NCBI GenBank assembly: GCA_021464245.1
Contig: JADCRB010000064.1
Location: forward strand, 3,837,455-3,901,454
Direction of reading: 5' to 3'
Source: Carallia brachiata
Lineage: Eukaryota; Streptophyta; Magnoliopsida; Malpighiales; Rhizophoraceae
Length of the DNA stretch: 64,000 nt
Part shown: piece by piece, positions 1 through 10,524 of the stretch
Numbering within the stretch: position 1 is the first letter of the stretch
How the letters are laid out: each line of letters begins with the position of its first letter
Notes under the pieces: model-generated
The model's input: only the letters and a program-made list of their open reading frames with translations
What the model was told of the DNA's origin: nothing
Database searches by the model: none
Translations under genes and position numbers: made by a program

Positions 1-131
1 CGTGTTTGTGTAGATGAGACTTGTGTATGTTTGATATAGTTAGTTGGTGATTTCTTTTTTGTTCTGTGGTTGGTGACTAACAAGAAATTTTCTTTTGTTT
101 GTTTGTTAAATTCTCTGTTTGGTGGGTGCAG

Positions 132-201
132 CTGGAGTGGAGGAAAGGAAAAGTGAGCCCCAATTGTGAGTGGGATTAGAGAAAGGTTGAGGCTTCAACT
201 G
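132..201 (+). other. 5' UTR exon of the epimerase gene
   Basis: A T-rich tract ending in gtgcag at 126-131 looks like the acceptor of an intron inside the 5' UTR, leaving about 70 untranslated bases before the start codon at 202. Bases 1-131 would then be intron. There is no transcript evidence here; this is read from the splice consensus only. Confidence 0.5.
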
Positions 202-2492
202 ATGTCGTTGAATATAGTTAATGGTGGTGATGGATTGCCCAGGATTCTCTTGACTGAGCCTACTGGTTCATCAGCTCAGGTGATATTCTAATTTTCTGTC
301 TTTTCTCTTCTTTGTCCTTGTTTTTCAGTTATGCTTTTCTCATAATTGGTTGAAGTTGTCATTTAACTACAATTTTTAGGTGATAGAAAGTTTTGTGAAT
401 ACTGCAATTAAGTTGATTACTGTTATTTGGTTTTCCTATGTCAAATAACAAAGCTTTCTTTCTTTGTGGCTGTCCCGGTGAAGGGGTTTGCAAATCTGTT
501 CATTTGGAGATTGCCAATAGGTTTTTAAGGTTGAAAATGTTCATCTTAACAAATTTCTTTCCTTTTTTTTTTTTTTTTTTTTTTGTGGAAGAGAAGACTA
601 TTTATCGAATTCTAAGTCGGTGGGGTTTCCAAAGTAAACAAATAAAAGAAAAGATAATTCCACTCTTATGGTTACCAATGTTCTCCAGCATACGGTTTCA
701 GGTGCTTCTGTATGGTGGCCAAGTTGTTTCCTGGAAGAATGAAAGGAGAGAAGAATTACTTTTTATCAGCAGGAAGGTGAGAGCTTGTTCTTATGTATGT
801 ATATGTCAAGACTGTTTACTACTTTAGCTATATGTGAATGTTGCAATTGCTCTTTTGAGAATCCCTTATAAGAACTCAATCTGAAAAGGTAATTGCTACT
901 GAAGCAGATGTTCACCTTCTCGCTTTATATGCTTCTAGTGCACCTTCAACTTAGCTATTCCACTGCTACTTCAGTTCATACTTGTATTAAATGAACAGGC
1001 ACAACTGAGATTTCCTTCAGTGCTTATTAAGGTTCTCGTACTGCAGGCTATTTGGAAGCCACCTAAAGCCATCCGGGGAGGTATACCTGTCTGCTTTCCT
1101 CAGGTTCAAATGCTAGCCGAATATGTGTTAATTTTGTTCTTGTTGAGGTTGTGTGTTCTGAGATAGTAGTGTGATTCCAGTTTGGAAATCTTGGTTCCCT
1201 GGAGCAACATGGGTTTGCAAGGAACAGATTGTGGTCAGTGGATGATGATCCTTCACCTTTGCCTCCAGCAAACAATCAGTCATCAGTGGATTTGATATTG
1301 AGGTCCACGGAAGAGGATCTGAAAATCTGGCCGCGCAGGTATGCTTTGAAATTGTGTGACCCCCACAAGTTGATGACCAGCAAGGAAGGGTATCACTCAC
1401 TATTTTGGTACTAAAAATGTTGAAATGTTGTTTTCTGCAGCTTTGAGTTGCGACTTCGTGTCTCTCTCAACGCTGGCAAGCTCATTTTGATCCCGCGTGT
1501 GCGAAATATAGATAACAAAGGCTTCTCTTTTACATTTGCACTGCGCAACTACTTATCTGTATCAGACATCAGGTCCATCTCTTACACTAAGACAAGTGTT
1601 TCATCTGCATCATAGGCTAGCTTGCCATTTGGGGGCTCTTCCATTTCCTGATGCCCCACTCTCTGCTGTCTGAGTTTTGCTTTTTTCTTTTTTTCCCTTC
1701 TACGAATTTCTATGATTTCTCATTTATGGCATTTCCTTATTAATAGTTGAGATTGGAAATTTTGATTTTTGTTCTTTTCAGAAAGATTGTATGATTCTGT
1801 TTAATTTGCAGCGAAGTTCGTGTTGAAGGCTTGGAAACACTTGATTATTTGGATAATCTACAGAAGAAAGAAAGGTTCACTGAGCAGCAGATGCAATTAC
1901 TTTTGATGTTGAGGTACACTACATCTATTTTTCTTTCACATTCATTCTGGACGTGAATCTTTGCAAACTCACTGGTTCGATTGCCTCTAAGCATTGTTGA
2001 TTTGATATTCTGTATTAGAGTATAGCATTTTGTATCTGTGGGTAAAAAGATTATATTTCTAGATGGACAGAGTATACCTGAGCACACCACCAAAGATTGC
2101 AATTATAGATCATGAGAAGAAGAGAACCTTTGTATTGCAAAAGGATGGCATGCAAGATGCAGGTTCTTTAATGTTTTCCTGATGCTTTGTCTGTTATTTC
2201 TGCATATGTTGTCCTGCATTTTCGTAGTTGGATTTTGTAACTTACACATGTTAAATCTTATATTTGATAACAAGCCGTGTGGAATCCTTGGGACAAAAGG
2301 GCCAAGGCTCTCCCAGATTTGGGGCAGGAGGACTACAAAACTATGTTATGTGTGGATTCTGCTGCTGTTGAAACCCCAATCTTCTTGAAACCTTTTGAAG
2401 AGTGGAGGGGTTACCAAGAACTGTCCACTGTGTCGTCAAGTTATTGCAGTGGACAGCTGGATCCTCGAAAGGTTCTTTACGGCAATCCATAA
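202..2492 (+). CDS. Glucose-6-phosphate 1-epimerase (aldose 1-epimerase family), frameshifted as printed
   Basis: Interconverts the alpha and beta anomers of glucose 6-phosphate, a cytosolic step feeding sugar-phosphate metabolism. Exons read as 202-279, 702-776, 1047-1103, 1181-1338, 1441-1572, 1812-1913, 2063-2162 and 2275-2492, all GT-AG. The start gives MSLNIVNGGDG. The family signature KAIRGGIPVCFPQFGN spans exons 3-4, HGFARN follows, and VRVEGLETLDYLDNL is in exon 6. The last exon gives VWNPWDKRAK and ends SSYCSGQLDPRKVLYG, the usual C-terminus. Length would be about 305 residues, normal for the family. Odd: in exon 6, after RFTEQ, the conserved continuation (DAITF-D-VE) is one frame off because one base is missing near 1887, probably one G of a GG pair. 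As printed, the protein would stop a few codons into exon 7 (about 200 residues). Family identity is secure; functionality of this copy is not. Confidence 0.85.
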
Positions 2493-2975
2493 TCTCACTA
2501 TGAAATTGATGGAGGTGTGTTGTAAGCCGCACAAACCGCATTATGCTTTGTTTATAATTATCTGCGATGGGATGTTTAGGATCCTAGGAGTGTCTAAACC
2601 AGCTGAAAATTATAATAGCTGGCTATGGCTTTGAGTTCACCACCACATTGTTGAGCAACAACGTATTTTTAAGTTGCCATATAGTGATGGTGAGAAGTGC
2701 CCCTTTGGTTTTAATATTAATGCATAAAGAGTGATTCCATGATGTCATGGTGTTGATGCTGAAAGACATAATTTTCTTGTAACCATAAAAATAAGATCAT
2801 TACATGCTCAAGTTGTTCTGGATGAGAAATATTGAAATTGGGATTGACAACACCAGGAATCTATTATAGAGCCACCTACAGTCCTGCCATAATGCTTCTT
2901 ATTGAGCAATCGCCTGTCTCTAAGAGGTGGCTGGAGACCTTATTACTTCATGCCCAGAAACGGCTTCAGTTGTGC
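2493..2975. other. Convergent intergenic spacer
   Basis: This is the 3' space between the plus-strand epimerase and the minus-strand chalcone-isomerase-fold gene, whose stop is at 2976-2978. It should hold both 3' UTRs. I see no coding signal in it. Confidence 0.6.
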
Positions 2976-4061
2976 TTAGAAGAGAGTAAGCAAGGACATC
3001 CCAAATTTTTCTTTGGCCTCCTTGTCCAGGGATCATCTCCAAGATACATATGAATGTATGCCCTGCAGAGAAGTTCACTTTCAACTTTGCTAACCTCCTG
3101 ATCCATCACTGTGCAAATTAAGCACGGTCTTTTTGTTAGTTCTCTACATCATCATGTACAGGTCACATGTTTTGGACAACCTTACCTTTAGTATGGAGAA
3201 CATATCCCGGAAGCCGAGAAATCTCAATTACAGAGCCAGGGGTTAGCTTGATTTCGTCTGAAGCATGACCCAAGAGCCTGTAATCAAGAAAGAAAACAGG
3301 TAAATTTGAGGCAGTAGTTAAAGAACGAAACTTGGAACCGCAATGGGGAGACATTTACTTGTTTGTGAGCTCTTCATTCTTCTTCCCACCTGTCAACTTT
3401 TTAATGGATGCTCCCAGACCCTCGTCAAAGTTCTTTTTAGCCATGCTCATGGTGAGAGCAGAGAACACAATTACCAGCTTCATCGTCATTGGCACATCGC
3501 TGTCAATCACCACCTCATACATTTCCTTTGTGGGTTTTGCTGGGGCTTCTCCAAACTTCGCCTTCAGAAGATCTTTGAGTTTACTGCTGTCCACGTACAT
3601 CCCTGCAAATTATGCAGCATAAGCCAGTTTGATCAGCATCAACCGAAAATTCCACCGTAATAACACTAAAATTAGGTAAAAATAACACGTTTTGTATTAA
3701 GAAATGTGGTTTTATGTTACCAAAGCCATAAACCTTGATCCCCATGCCAAGCATGGACTTCTTTCTCAAACCAACACTGATTAGCTGCTTCTCATCATCC
3801 AGCTTAACGGGAAAGGAAATCCCTGTCTTGGGTTCAACCTCAACTGCCATTTCTTTTTCTTTGCCTCCTCTTCCTTTGAGACCTTATCACCCTCAGCATT
3901 TTTTCCACTTTCTTCTTCTGGTCTTGAACTTTCTCGACGGTTGCATCTGCAATCGCCTTTGTTCCATTCTCAGAATTCTTCCCATTAGCAGCGCTATGTT
4001 CAATGCCATTCACCTTCTCTTCGGCAGCCATGGAAATGCCACTCTCACCAGCAGTTGCCAT
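2976..4061 (-). CDS. Chalcone-isomerase-fold family protein, interrupted by three single-base losses
   Basis: Exons on the minus strand are 4061-3721, 3602-3359, 3277-3186 and 3108-2976, with good splice sites. The lysine/glutamate-rich N-terminus leads into MAVEVEPKTGISFPVKL, then LRKKSMLGMGIKVYGFG. Exon 2 gives KNFDEGLGASIKKLTGG, exon 3 GSVIEISRLPGYVLHTK, and exon 4 SKVESELLCRAYIHMYLGDD and a short tail. This is the plant chalcone-isomerase fold in a divergent clade with an acidic/basic N-terminal extension. Several such proteins bind fatty acids or lack isomerase activity, so I assign no enzyme activity. The reading frame breaks near 3896-3901 (A run on the coding strand), near 3853 and near 3014, each fixed by one extra base. 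It is either a recent pseudogene or sequence error; exon structure and residues are otherwise well preserved, which favours error. Confidence 0.72.
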
Positions 4062-4143
4062 TCTTCAACTATGCAGAGTTATCAGTGAATAAGATGTGTG
4101 TTGATTATTAACTCTGGCTGCTTTGGCGGGTAAACACAAATGC

Positions 4144-4151
4144 TTTATATA
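4144..4151 (-). promoter_or_regulatory. TATA box of the chalcone-isomerase-fold gene
   Basis: On the minus strand this reads TATATAAA, 83 bases upstream of the start codon at 4061. That is a normal plant TATA spacing for a 50-60 base 5' UTR. Confidence 0.5.
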
Positions 4152-5482
4152 GACAGAAATTGCTGAGGAAAAAAGATGAAAGGGGCATTGCGTTGCGTGC
4201 AACTTTATCTCATTGGCCTACATTGGCATCAGCATTAAATAAGGGAAACTAATGGTGCCAATGCCAACAAGGCAATAAGCAATTGTTGGAGCATTACATC
4301 ACAGGGTTAGTTGCTTGTGAATTCAATTAACATGGATAGACAGGATTTGCCATTCTCTTTCCCAAAAATGGAATTCACGCAAATCAAAAACATTTACCCT
4401 GTCCTTCAATTCTGACCATCTCTGAATTGAAAAGCACATCTGATCCGATGCTAATTTCTGATGGCCGTTACACAGTCGGATAACAACTTTGAATTGCTCA
4501 ATCGTTCAGCACGGCGATGCGGTTGGCTGAAAGATTTGCAGTTACATGGGCTCTCAATGGGAACCTCGTGCCGTGTGATGCCCAATGAGCCATCTTCGTC
4601 TTGTTGCATGACCATAATTTGGAGGCAACTTTAGACCCAAAGAAAAAAAGGAAAAAAGAAAAATGGTGGCAACAAACCCAAACTAGCCATCTAGTCTTGA
4701 CAATTAGCAACCAGCTCAAGTTCTTTCATTTAATGGAGGCGCTCTTCCTTTAAGGGGGTTGGATTGCTTACACCAAACATGGTGTCTATAGACCTGTTTT
4801 TTCATTCCCTCTAACAATAAATTGACTATACACTAATCATTTCTGTATTCGAAAAAAGTCTCCACAAATTTAGAAGTCAAAAATTGGTTCGCCCTCATGG
4901 AGTATGGGCCAATTAGCCAAGTGACATCTATTCAATACATGTTTTCCTATACCTTTCTTAAAAAGAAAAAAATAATTTTCCTCGATTGGAAGTGTTCTCG
5001 AGTGGCAATTCTGTCTATAGGTATGCTAGCAATTAGCATGGCAGCAAACTTCACGTCTCAACCTTGCCAAGCATTGCACAGATGCGTTACCCAATAGCTG
5101 TCTACAAATCCTGAGAGTCAGATCAACCCAATAAATGCTTCAGTGCCAAGTTCAAGGCTTATAAGATCTGGTAAATGATACAGAGATAATGTCCAAATCA
5201 GCAAAAAGTCCGGCGTCAACAAAATCTATCACTGCAGTTAACAATTCAACAGTGAGAAGTAATTTTGACAAAAACCAAAATCTCACATAATGAGTACCTA
5301 ATGTTCTCACTAGATTGCATCAACTACCTGTTGTCAGTCCACTAACAATGACATCAGCCCAACACGTCCAAAAAGGAAGATTAATCTTTTCATGTGAACC
5401 TACATTGTTGGGTAGAAAACAAGCTATAATCGTTCACCCCCGCTACCAGCTAATGTGTTTACAGCTACTTGAAGACATACAG
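4152..5482. other. Intergenic: upstream region of the chalcone-isomerase-fold gene and 3' flank of CPL4
   Basis: Both flanking genes run on the minus strand. The stretch should contain the promoter of the chalcone-isomerase-fold gene and the CPL4 3' UTR. Open frames here are short and unrelated to anything I recognise. Confidence 0.5.
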
Positions 5483-8400
5483 TCATTGATCTTTTGTTTT
5501 GTTGACTGAAAAATTCTCTTCAGGCTGCTTTTCCCACAAATAATTTGCAGCCTCGATCCACCGTGGATTCACCAAGAACTTTTTGTGCTTCACGGCCCAT
5601 TGGGACTTCTCTGTTCCAGCATCTGTCGATACCACATGTGTCACTGAAGGGTCAAGTTCTGTAGAGCATGTAGCTCCCAACTGCTCAGCCATCTTCCAGA
5701 AGAAGTGATTATCAGCCTGGAACTGGGTGGGGAAAACTCGGCTGAAGGCAATTCTGCAACCACGCAGTATATCCTTACGAACTGCTTTTAATACCTAAAG
5801 GAGCAAGATTGAAAGTGTCATTACTATCCTGATTGATGCAAATACATAAAATGTATCTAGATTCCAATCAAGTTGGAGGTCTGCCTAATATAAGAAAAGT
5901 TTTGATACACAAGGGTGAAAGGTTGAAGGGAATTTAACTCAACAGAAAAGATGCCCTGTATTCAGTGACCTCACTAACCTGCCGCACATCTCTTCCATCA
6001 AGATTGTCCGTCAATTCCTGCAAGAAGGTATCAATAAGAGTTTAGCACCAAAACAAGTGACATCATTTATATCATCCAAAGGAAAGGAGCAGGAAGAGAT
6101 GTACATCGAAGAAACTATAGTGAATGTTTTTTAGGACTTTAAGAACGGATGCAAGTGCTCCATCAGGCTCACTCTCATCACTCTTCAGCTCTGAGAGAGA
6201 TTTACAGTTGAAGCCAAATTGATGACAACTTGAAGCAAAAAAATGGTATCTCTCCATTAGAATCAAATTATCTTTATGCTTCGTCCATGCCTAAATCACA
6301 TAAAATTGGTTTATGAGCAATAATCTAATGGATCAAAATTACTCATAAAACATTGCAGATTAAAGAAGAAAGGAAGAATAAGAATTCTTAAAAGCATATT
6401 TCTTAAGATAAGCTGCCCTTTCAGCTTCATCTCAGGCAAAGAGTACTGCCACACTTTTTTTCAAGCCTTGAGGTGCATGCTGGAAGAACAGCAAAAAATC
6501 AAATTGATTTTATCATTGACGTGAGAAGTTGCATTCGCTGAAGTTCTATGAATAGATCATCCCATGACTAACAAGGTAGGCAAGAAAATTCATTATACAG
6601 AAACTTAGGATTAGCATGCATATAGTAGCGGGTAAATGCCACATTGATGACTAATCACCTTTATGCTCATTGTAAGAAAGAGCACCCAGAATTCAACATG
6701 AAAAATTGAATTTCAAGGCAAACCATCGTGCACGACTTTGATAATCTTAGGAATTGGCCTACGAGCACTCAGACTCCAATGCCCTCTTCAAACTATAACA
6801 AGGAAACTAAAGTATCAATTGTCGTAACTTTGCACCCTACATTCCCAAAATTGGTGATCACATGCCCAAGAACAATTTTTAGGGAGCTCAATTTTGTTAG
6901 AAATCTGCTGCAAGCAAACTAAGAAGACATTATCGTTCACCAAAGAACATCTTGGTGAGAACAAAAGTTGAAACTTCTACTTCTAATTTAAACTTGACCT
7001 ACAATGAAAATTTATTACACCTTATTTACATGCAACAAATACCAGAATCAATAAATCAGAATGCCTATTTGCATGCATGCTTACATTTTCAGTATCATCA
7101 AGGATCAGAACAGCACTTTCTTGCCCCAGCACCACATCAAGACCTTTTTGATGTCTTTGAGTACCATCATCACGTGAGATAATTCTGTCACCAAAGTACT
7201 CTCTTCTGGGATCAAGAAGCTTAGCCATTTCCAAAGCATAGGCCCTATCACCCATAGTGTATATGTACATCTCAAACATTTGACTTGCTTCTCTAAGAAA
7301 GGTGTGCACAAAAGGCCTTAGCTTGGTCATCATGTGCATGAAGTCCAACATGAAGAGGCTACCTTTAGAAGCATCTATCAATTAGACATGAATGGTTAAG
7401 AATGACTAATCAGAAGGAATGCAAGAAATCAAAGAATGGACATGTCAATGGGGACGCTGCAATGGGATTATTTAAAATTTGGAAAAAAAAAATTAAGAAA
7501 ACATAAATGGGATAAAAAAAGGCATCCCAATGCACAAAGCTCCCATCATTGTAAGGTCTAACGATGGGTACCATCTATGCAGGCACAATGGATTAATATA
7601 ATCATTAGATCAAGGCTCACTCTTCACACAACTTTCTTTTAGATTTAGGTTTAAAGTTTATTACAACACTCAACACAGAGCTAATGAAATTAAAGATGCT
7701 AACAGCACTTTCTCAAGAACAATGAACCATTGACATTGGAACAAATTACACTCCAACAGTATGGCACAACCGTGAAACAAGGTAATACCTGCTAAAGAAT
7801 CAGTTTGACCTTTTAGATATTCCTCCTCTGATGTCATGTGCATAAGCAGAGTAGAATTAAGCAAAGTATGGTCCAGATCCAGAACCAAGTAAAGCTTTTT
7901 ATGGCGCAACAAATTTTTCATATCCGTCTGGCGTAAGCGGACAATTTCATCATTATTAAGCCTTAATTCCTGCAAGTACAATTTATCATTGCAGTTAATA
8001 GGCACTGGATAATACGTGAAAGAAAGCTCAGAATCCTCAGATGGTCATCATCAATTAGAGGTGTGGTTATAAATGTCCAAATATGTCTATATTTGTTAAC
8101 ATCCCTCATCTACAAAAAGGCAATTTTCGCTCTCTCTATCCGTACCAAATGTACATGATCATTAACAACTAGCTTTAGCTATGTAGCAGAGAATGAAGCA
8201 TACTTTTTTTTGGGTACAAGGGAAAGTAACACTATGCTAGAATCTAGTCTCTAAAGAACAGCACCCTATTATGGTCACCATCAAGAAGAGGACCCAGGAG
8301 AATCTTAGCCGTTCCGCTGTAGCACAACGGCTAAGATTCTCAGCGAGAATGAAGCATACTGCATCACCATATACAACATAACTTTCCAATGTAGCAGCAG

Positions 8401-9201
8401 AAAGTTTTCATCAGTCCTAAGACAAAAATGGATATTAAAAGCAAAAAAAATCCAAAATTGCACATGTTAGTTTCAGTTGTCAAAGAATATACCTTATGTA
8501 TGTACCTGAATGTTACACCAGATTCCTCATTCAACCTCTGTCCACAAACAATGCACATATCGCCAAAAGATCCCGGGTGTGTACATGGAATCTTACTTGA
8601 GGATGCCTCTGTGTTAACAGATCAGACAGGAAATCCGAAAAGATCCAAACACCCCACAAGGAAAAAACAAACAGAGAAGAAAAAAGGGACACTAAGTTAA
8701 ATTCAATCTCGCAGGTGAAAACAAAAATTGGACAAACAAACTCTGTGGGTCAAGCCTTTACCTAAGTTGGTCTCTAGGGACCTATAAGAAGTTGAACCCA
8801 TGGAATCCTGTACACCCTCTAACTCCTCCACCTTAGCCCTTTTTATCCTGTATGTTGTTAATAAACAAAACCCAATCTGTCAGAAAGTAAGCAAGCAAAA
8901 AACAGAACCCACATCCCGGACATAAATTCAAGAATTAACAAAGCGAGAATGAAAAGGAAAACAATAAGAAACTCGAAGAAACAAAGCAAAACCTCTTGCT
9001 TTCTATGTCACTCTCACTCTCAGCCGTCGCTTCTTCTCCTTGCTCTGCTTCTTCTTCTTCTTCTTCTTCTTCTTCCTCTATTTCTTCTTCTGGGCCACGT
9101 GGTGGGGAAGAATCAGAGGACTTAGAATCGAGCTCGGCATCAAGATAAGCAGCGAAGTCCTCGCTGCTCGATGAAACTGGAGAATCCGCAGCAAGACTCA
9201 T
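5483..9201 (-). CDS. CPL4: RNA polymerase II C-terminal domain phosphatase-like 4 (CPL4)
   Basis: Nuclear phosphatase of the FCP1 family that removes phosphate from serines in the Pol II CTD heptads. Exons on the minus strand: 9201-8993, 8847-8762, 8608-8493, 7969-7789, 7374-7085, 6290-6105, 6017-5979 and 5794-5483. They join in frame to 472 residues, close to the family length. The N-terminus is acidic with an uninterrupted glutamate run (about residues 41-50). A zinc-ribbon-like segment CTHPGSFGDMCIVCGQRL follows. The catalytic DxDxT motif is LVLDLDHTLLN, and LILDDTENAW lies further on in the FCP homology domain. The C-terminal exon is a BRCT domain (GCRIAFSRVFP, THVVSTDAGTEK, NPRWIEAANYLW). 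All junctions keep frame, so this copy looks functional. The start at 9201 is the first ATG and follows a probable 5' UTR intron (donor near 9340). Confidence 0.93.
8298..8341. repeat. Perfect 16-bp inverted repeat in CPL4 intron 3
   Basis: The arm GAGAATCTTAGCCGTT at 8298-8313 and its exact reverse complement at 8326-8341 flank a 12-base loop. It lies inside the CPL4 intron between exons 3 and 4. A transcript of either strand could form a stable hairpin. It may be the ends of a decayed transposon or a simple inverted duplication. Confidence 0.85.
9048..9078 (-). repeat. Coding TTC/GAA microsatellite in CPL4 exon 1
   Basis: A run of TTC/TTCTTC units on the plus strand encodes consecutive glutamates in the acidic N-terminal region of CPL4. 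Such runs vary in length between alleles without shifting the frame. Confidence 0.85.
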
Positions 9202-10524
9202 CTTTTAATTCTTACAAAACCAACAAAAGAGTCCCCAAGATTAAAACTTTTCCCATGTTTGCAATACCCAAAAATCTAATAAACTAATTCAAGATTCATA
9301 ATAAAGGAACAAAGAATTAAACTCAAGAAATTGCCTTACCTGGGAATCAAAACGAAGACCCAATTCGTCTTTCAAGAACCAGAACCAGCCCAGTTAACCT
9401 AAAAACATTTAAAGGGTAATGGCAAGAGCTATCCCCAGTTGCACATAAATATTCTCAAGTAAACTAAACCAATCACGAAGGTATCATACACATTTTTTTT
9501 TTTTTTGCCATGTTATCTATGAAATTTCCTTGGGGCAGGCATGCCAGGTTAGAAATCAAGAAGCGGGAGAAGGATGGATTCGCGGAGTCTGGAACTGGAG
9601 AAGCGATTGCATCATTGTTAGTTGATATTTGCCTTTTTTTTTTTTTTTTCTTTTTTTGGTGATTTCTTTATTTCTGATCCTTTTGATTTCTTGTGTTTTT
9701 TTTTTGTTAAATCCTTTTGATTTCTTTTTTGGTAAGTAAATCCTTTTGATTTCTAGTAGCTATTTGCTAATTATTAATGCTATTTTTGCAATTTCTTGCT
9801 TGGACTGGGAGTCTGGGACGGTTTGTGGGTAAGTGGGTTAGTGGATTCTTTCGGTTTGAGCTGATGGAGTGGATTTTAGGTGGGCTTGCTAAGGCTTCTA
9901 TACTTGCAACTTTACTGTCTTCGTAGACATGAGGCTAAGGGCCTAATTCTATTATGAGGCTTCGGCATCTAAACCCAAAGGGTTTCCCGTCACTTTGTCA
10001 CACAAAAACCCAAAAAAAAAAAAAAAAAACAAATCAAGAATTGGATTGGTTGGACTTTCAAATCTTTATAAATGAACTGAGAACATAGGCTTAGATTCGA
10101 TGTGAATCCATAAATAAGCCTAACCCAATCTCAGCCCAAGTGGCCCACTAGAAGAGGAAATTGTGAATTGTGATCGCACTGTACAGGCAGAGGAGGGACA
10201 GAAAGAAAGAAACCAAACTGCGTATTGGCCAGCAACATATAGTCAACAGTTACGTTTGGATTTCATAAACCCTCACAATTTTCAAGAGCTCTCCGTCCTA
10301 TTTTAAAATAGGGTAAAATGGAGGTGTTATGGTCTTAGACTATGTTCTCTTAAATTTTAATTGGGTTAACTGCTTTTCATAGGGTAACAGCCTCTTTTAT
10401 TAAAAAAAAAGGGGCGGAGGGACAGGAATAAAGCTCGCCTACAAATTAAGAGGAGAGGAGGGGGGAGGGTTTTAGAATTTCTCGAGGGTTTTTGGTGCCA
10501 AAATTGAAAAAGGAGCAGAGAGTC
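9202..10524. promoter_or_regulatory. Divergent promoter region between CPL4 and RRP8
   Basis: The two start codons lie 1.3 kb apart, head to head. The CPL4 side has a probable 5' UTR intron with a CCAG/GTAAGG donor near 9340 on the minus strand. Long T tracts occur at 9490-9505 and 9635-9655, and an A tract at 10012-10029. Motifs of the AAACCCT type, common in promoters of ribosome-biogenesis genes, occur on the RRP8 side (about 10267-10275 and, inverted, about 10485-10492). No protein gene is supported here. Confidence 0.5.

Noticed and set aside
438..827. 129-residue plus-strand open frame in the epimerase gene
   Set aside because: It runs through intron 1, including a poly-T coded phenylalanine run; only its end coincides with real exon 2.
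2832..3053. 73-residue plus-strand open frame
   Set aside because: It overlaps the last exon of the minus-strand chalcone-isomerase-fold gene in antisense and has no family features.
9574..9621. Short frame MDSRSLELEKRLHHC between CPL4 and RRP8
   Set aside because: Fifteen codons with no donor site or continuation; chance frame in a promoter.
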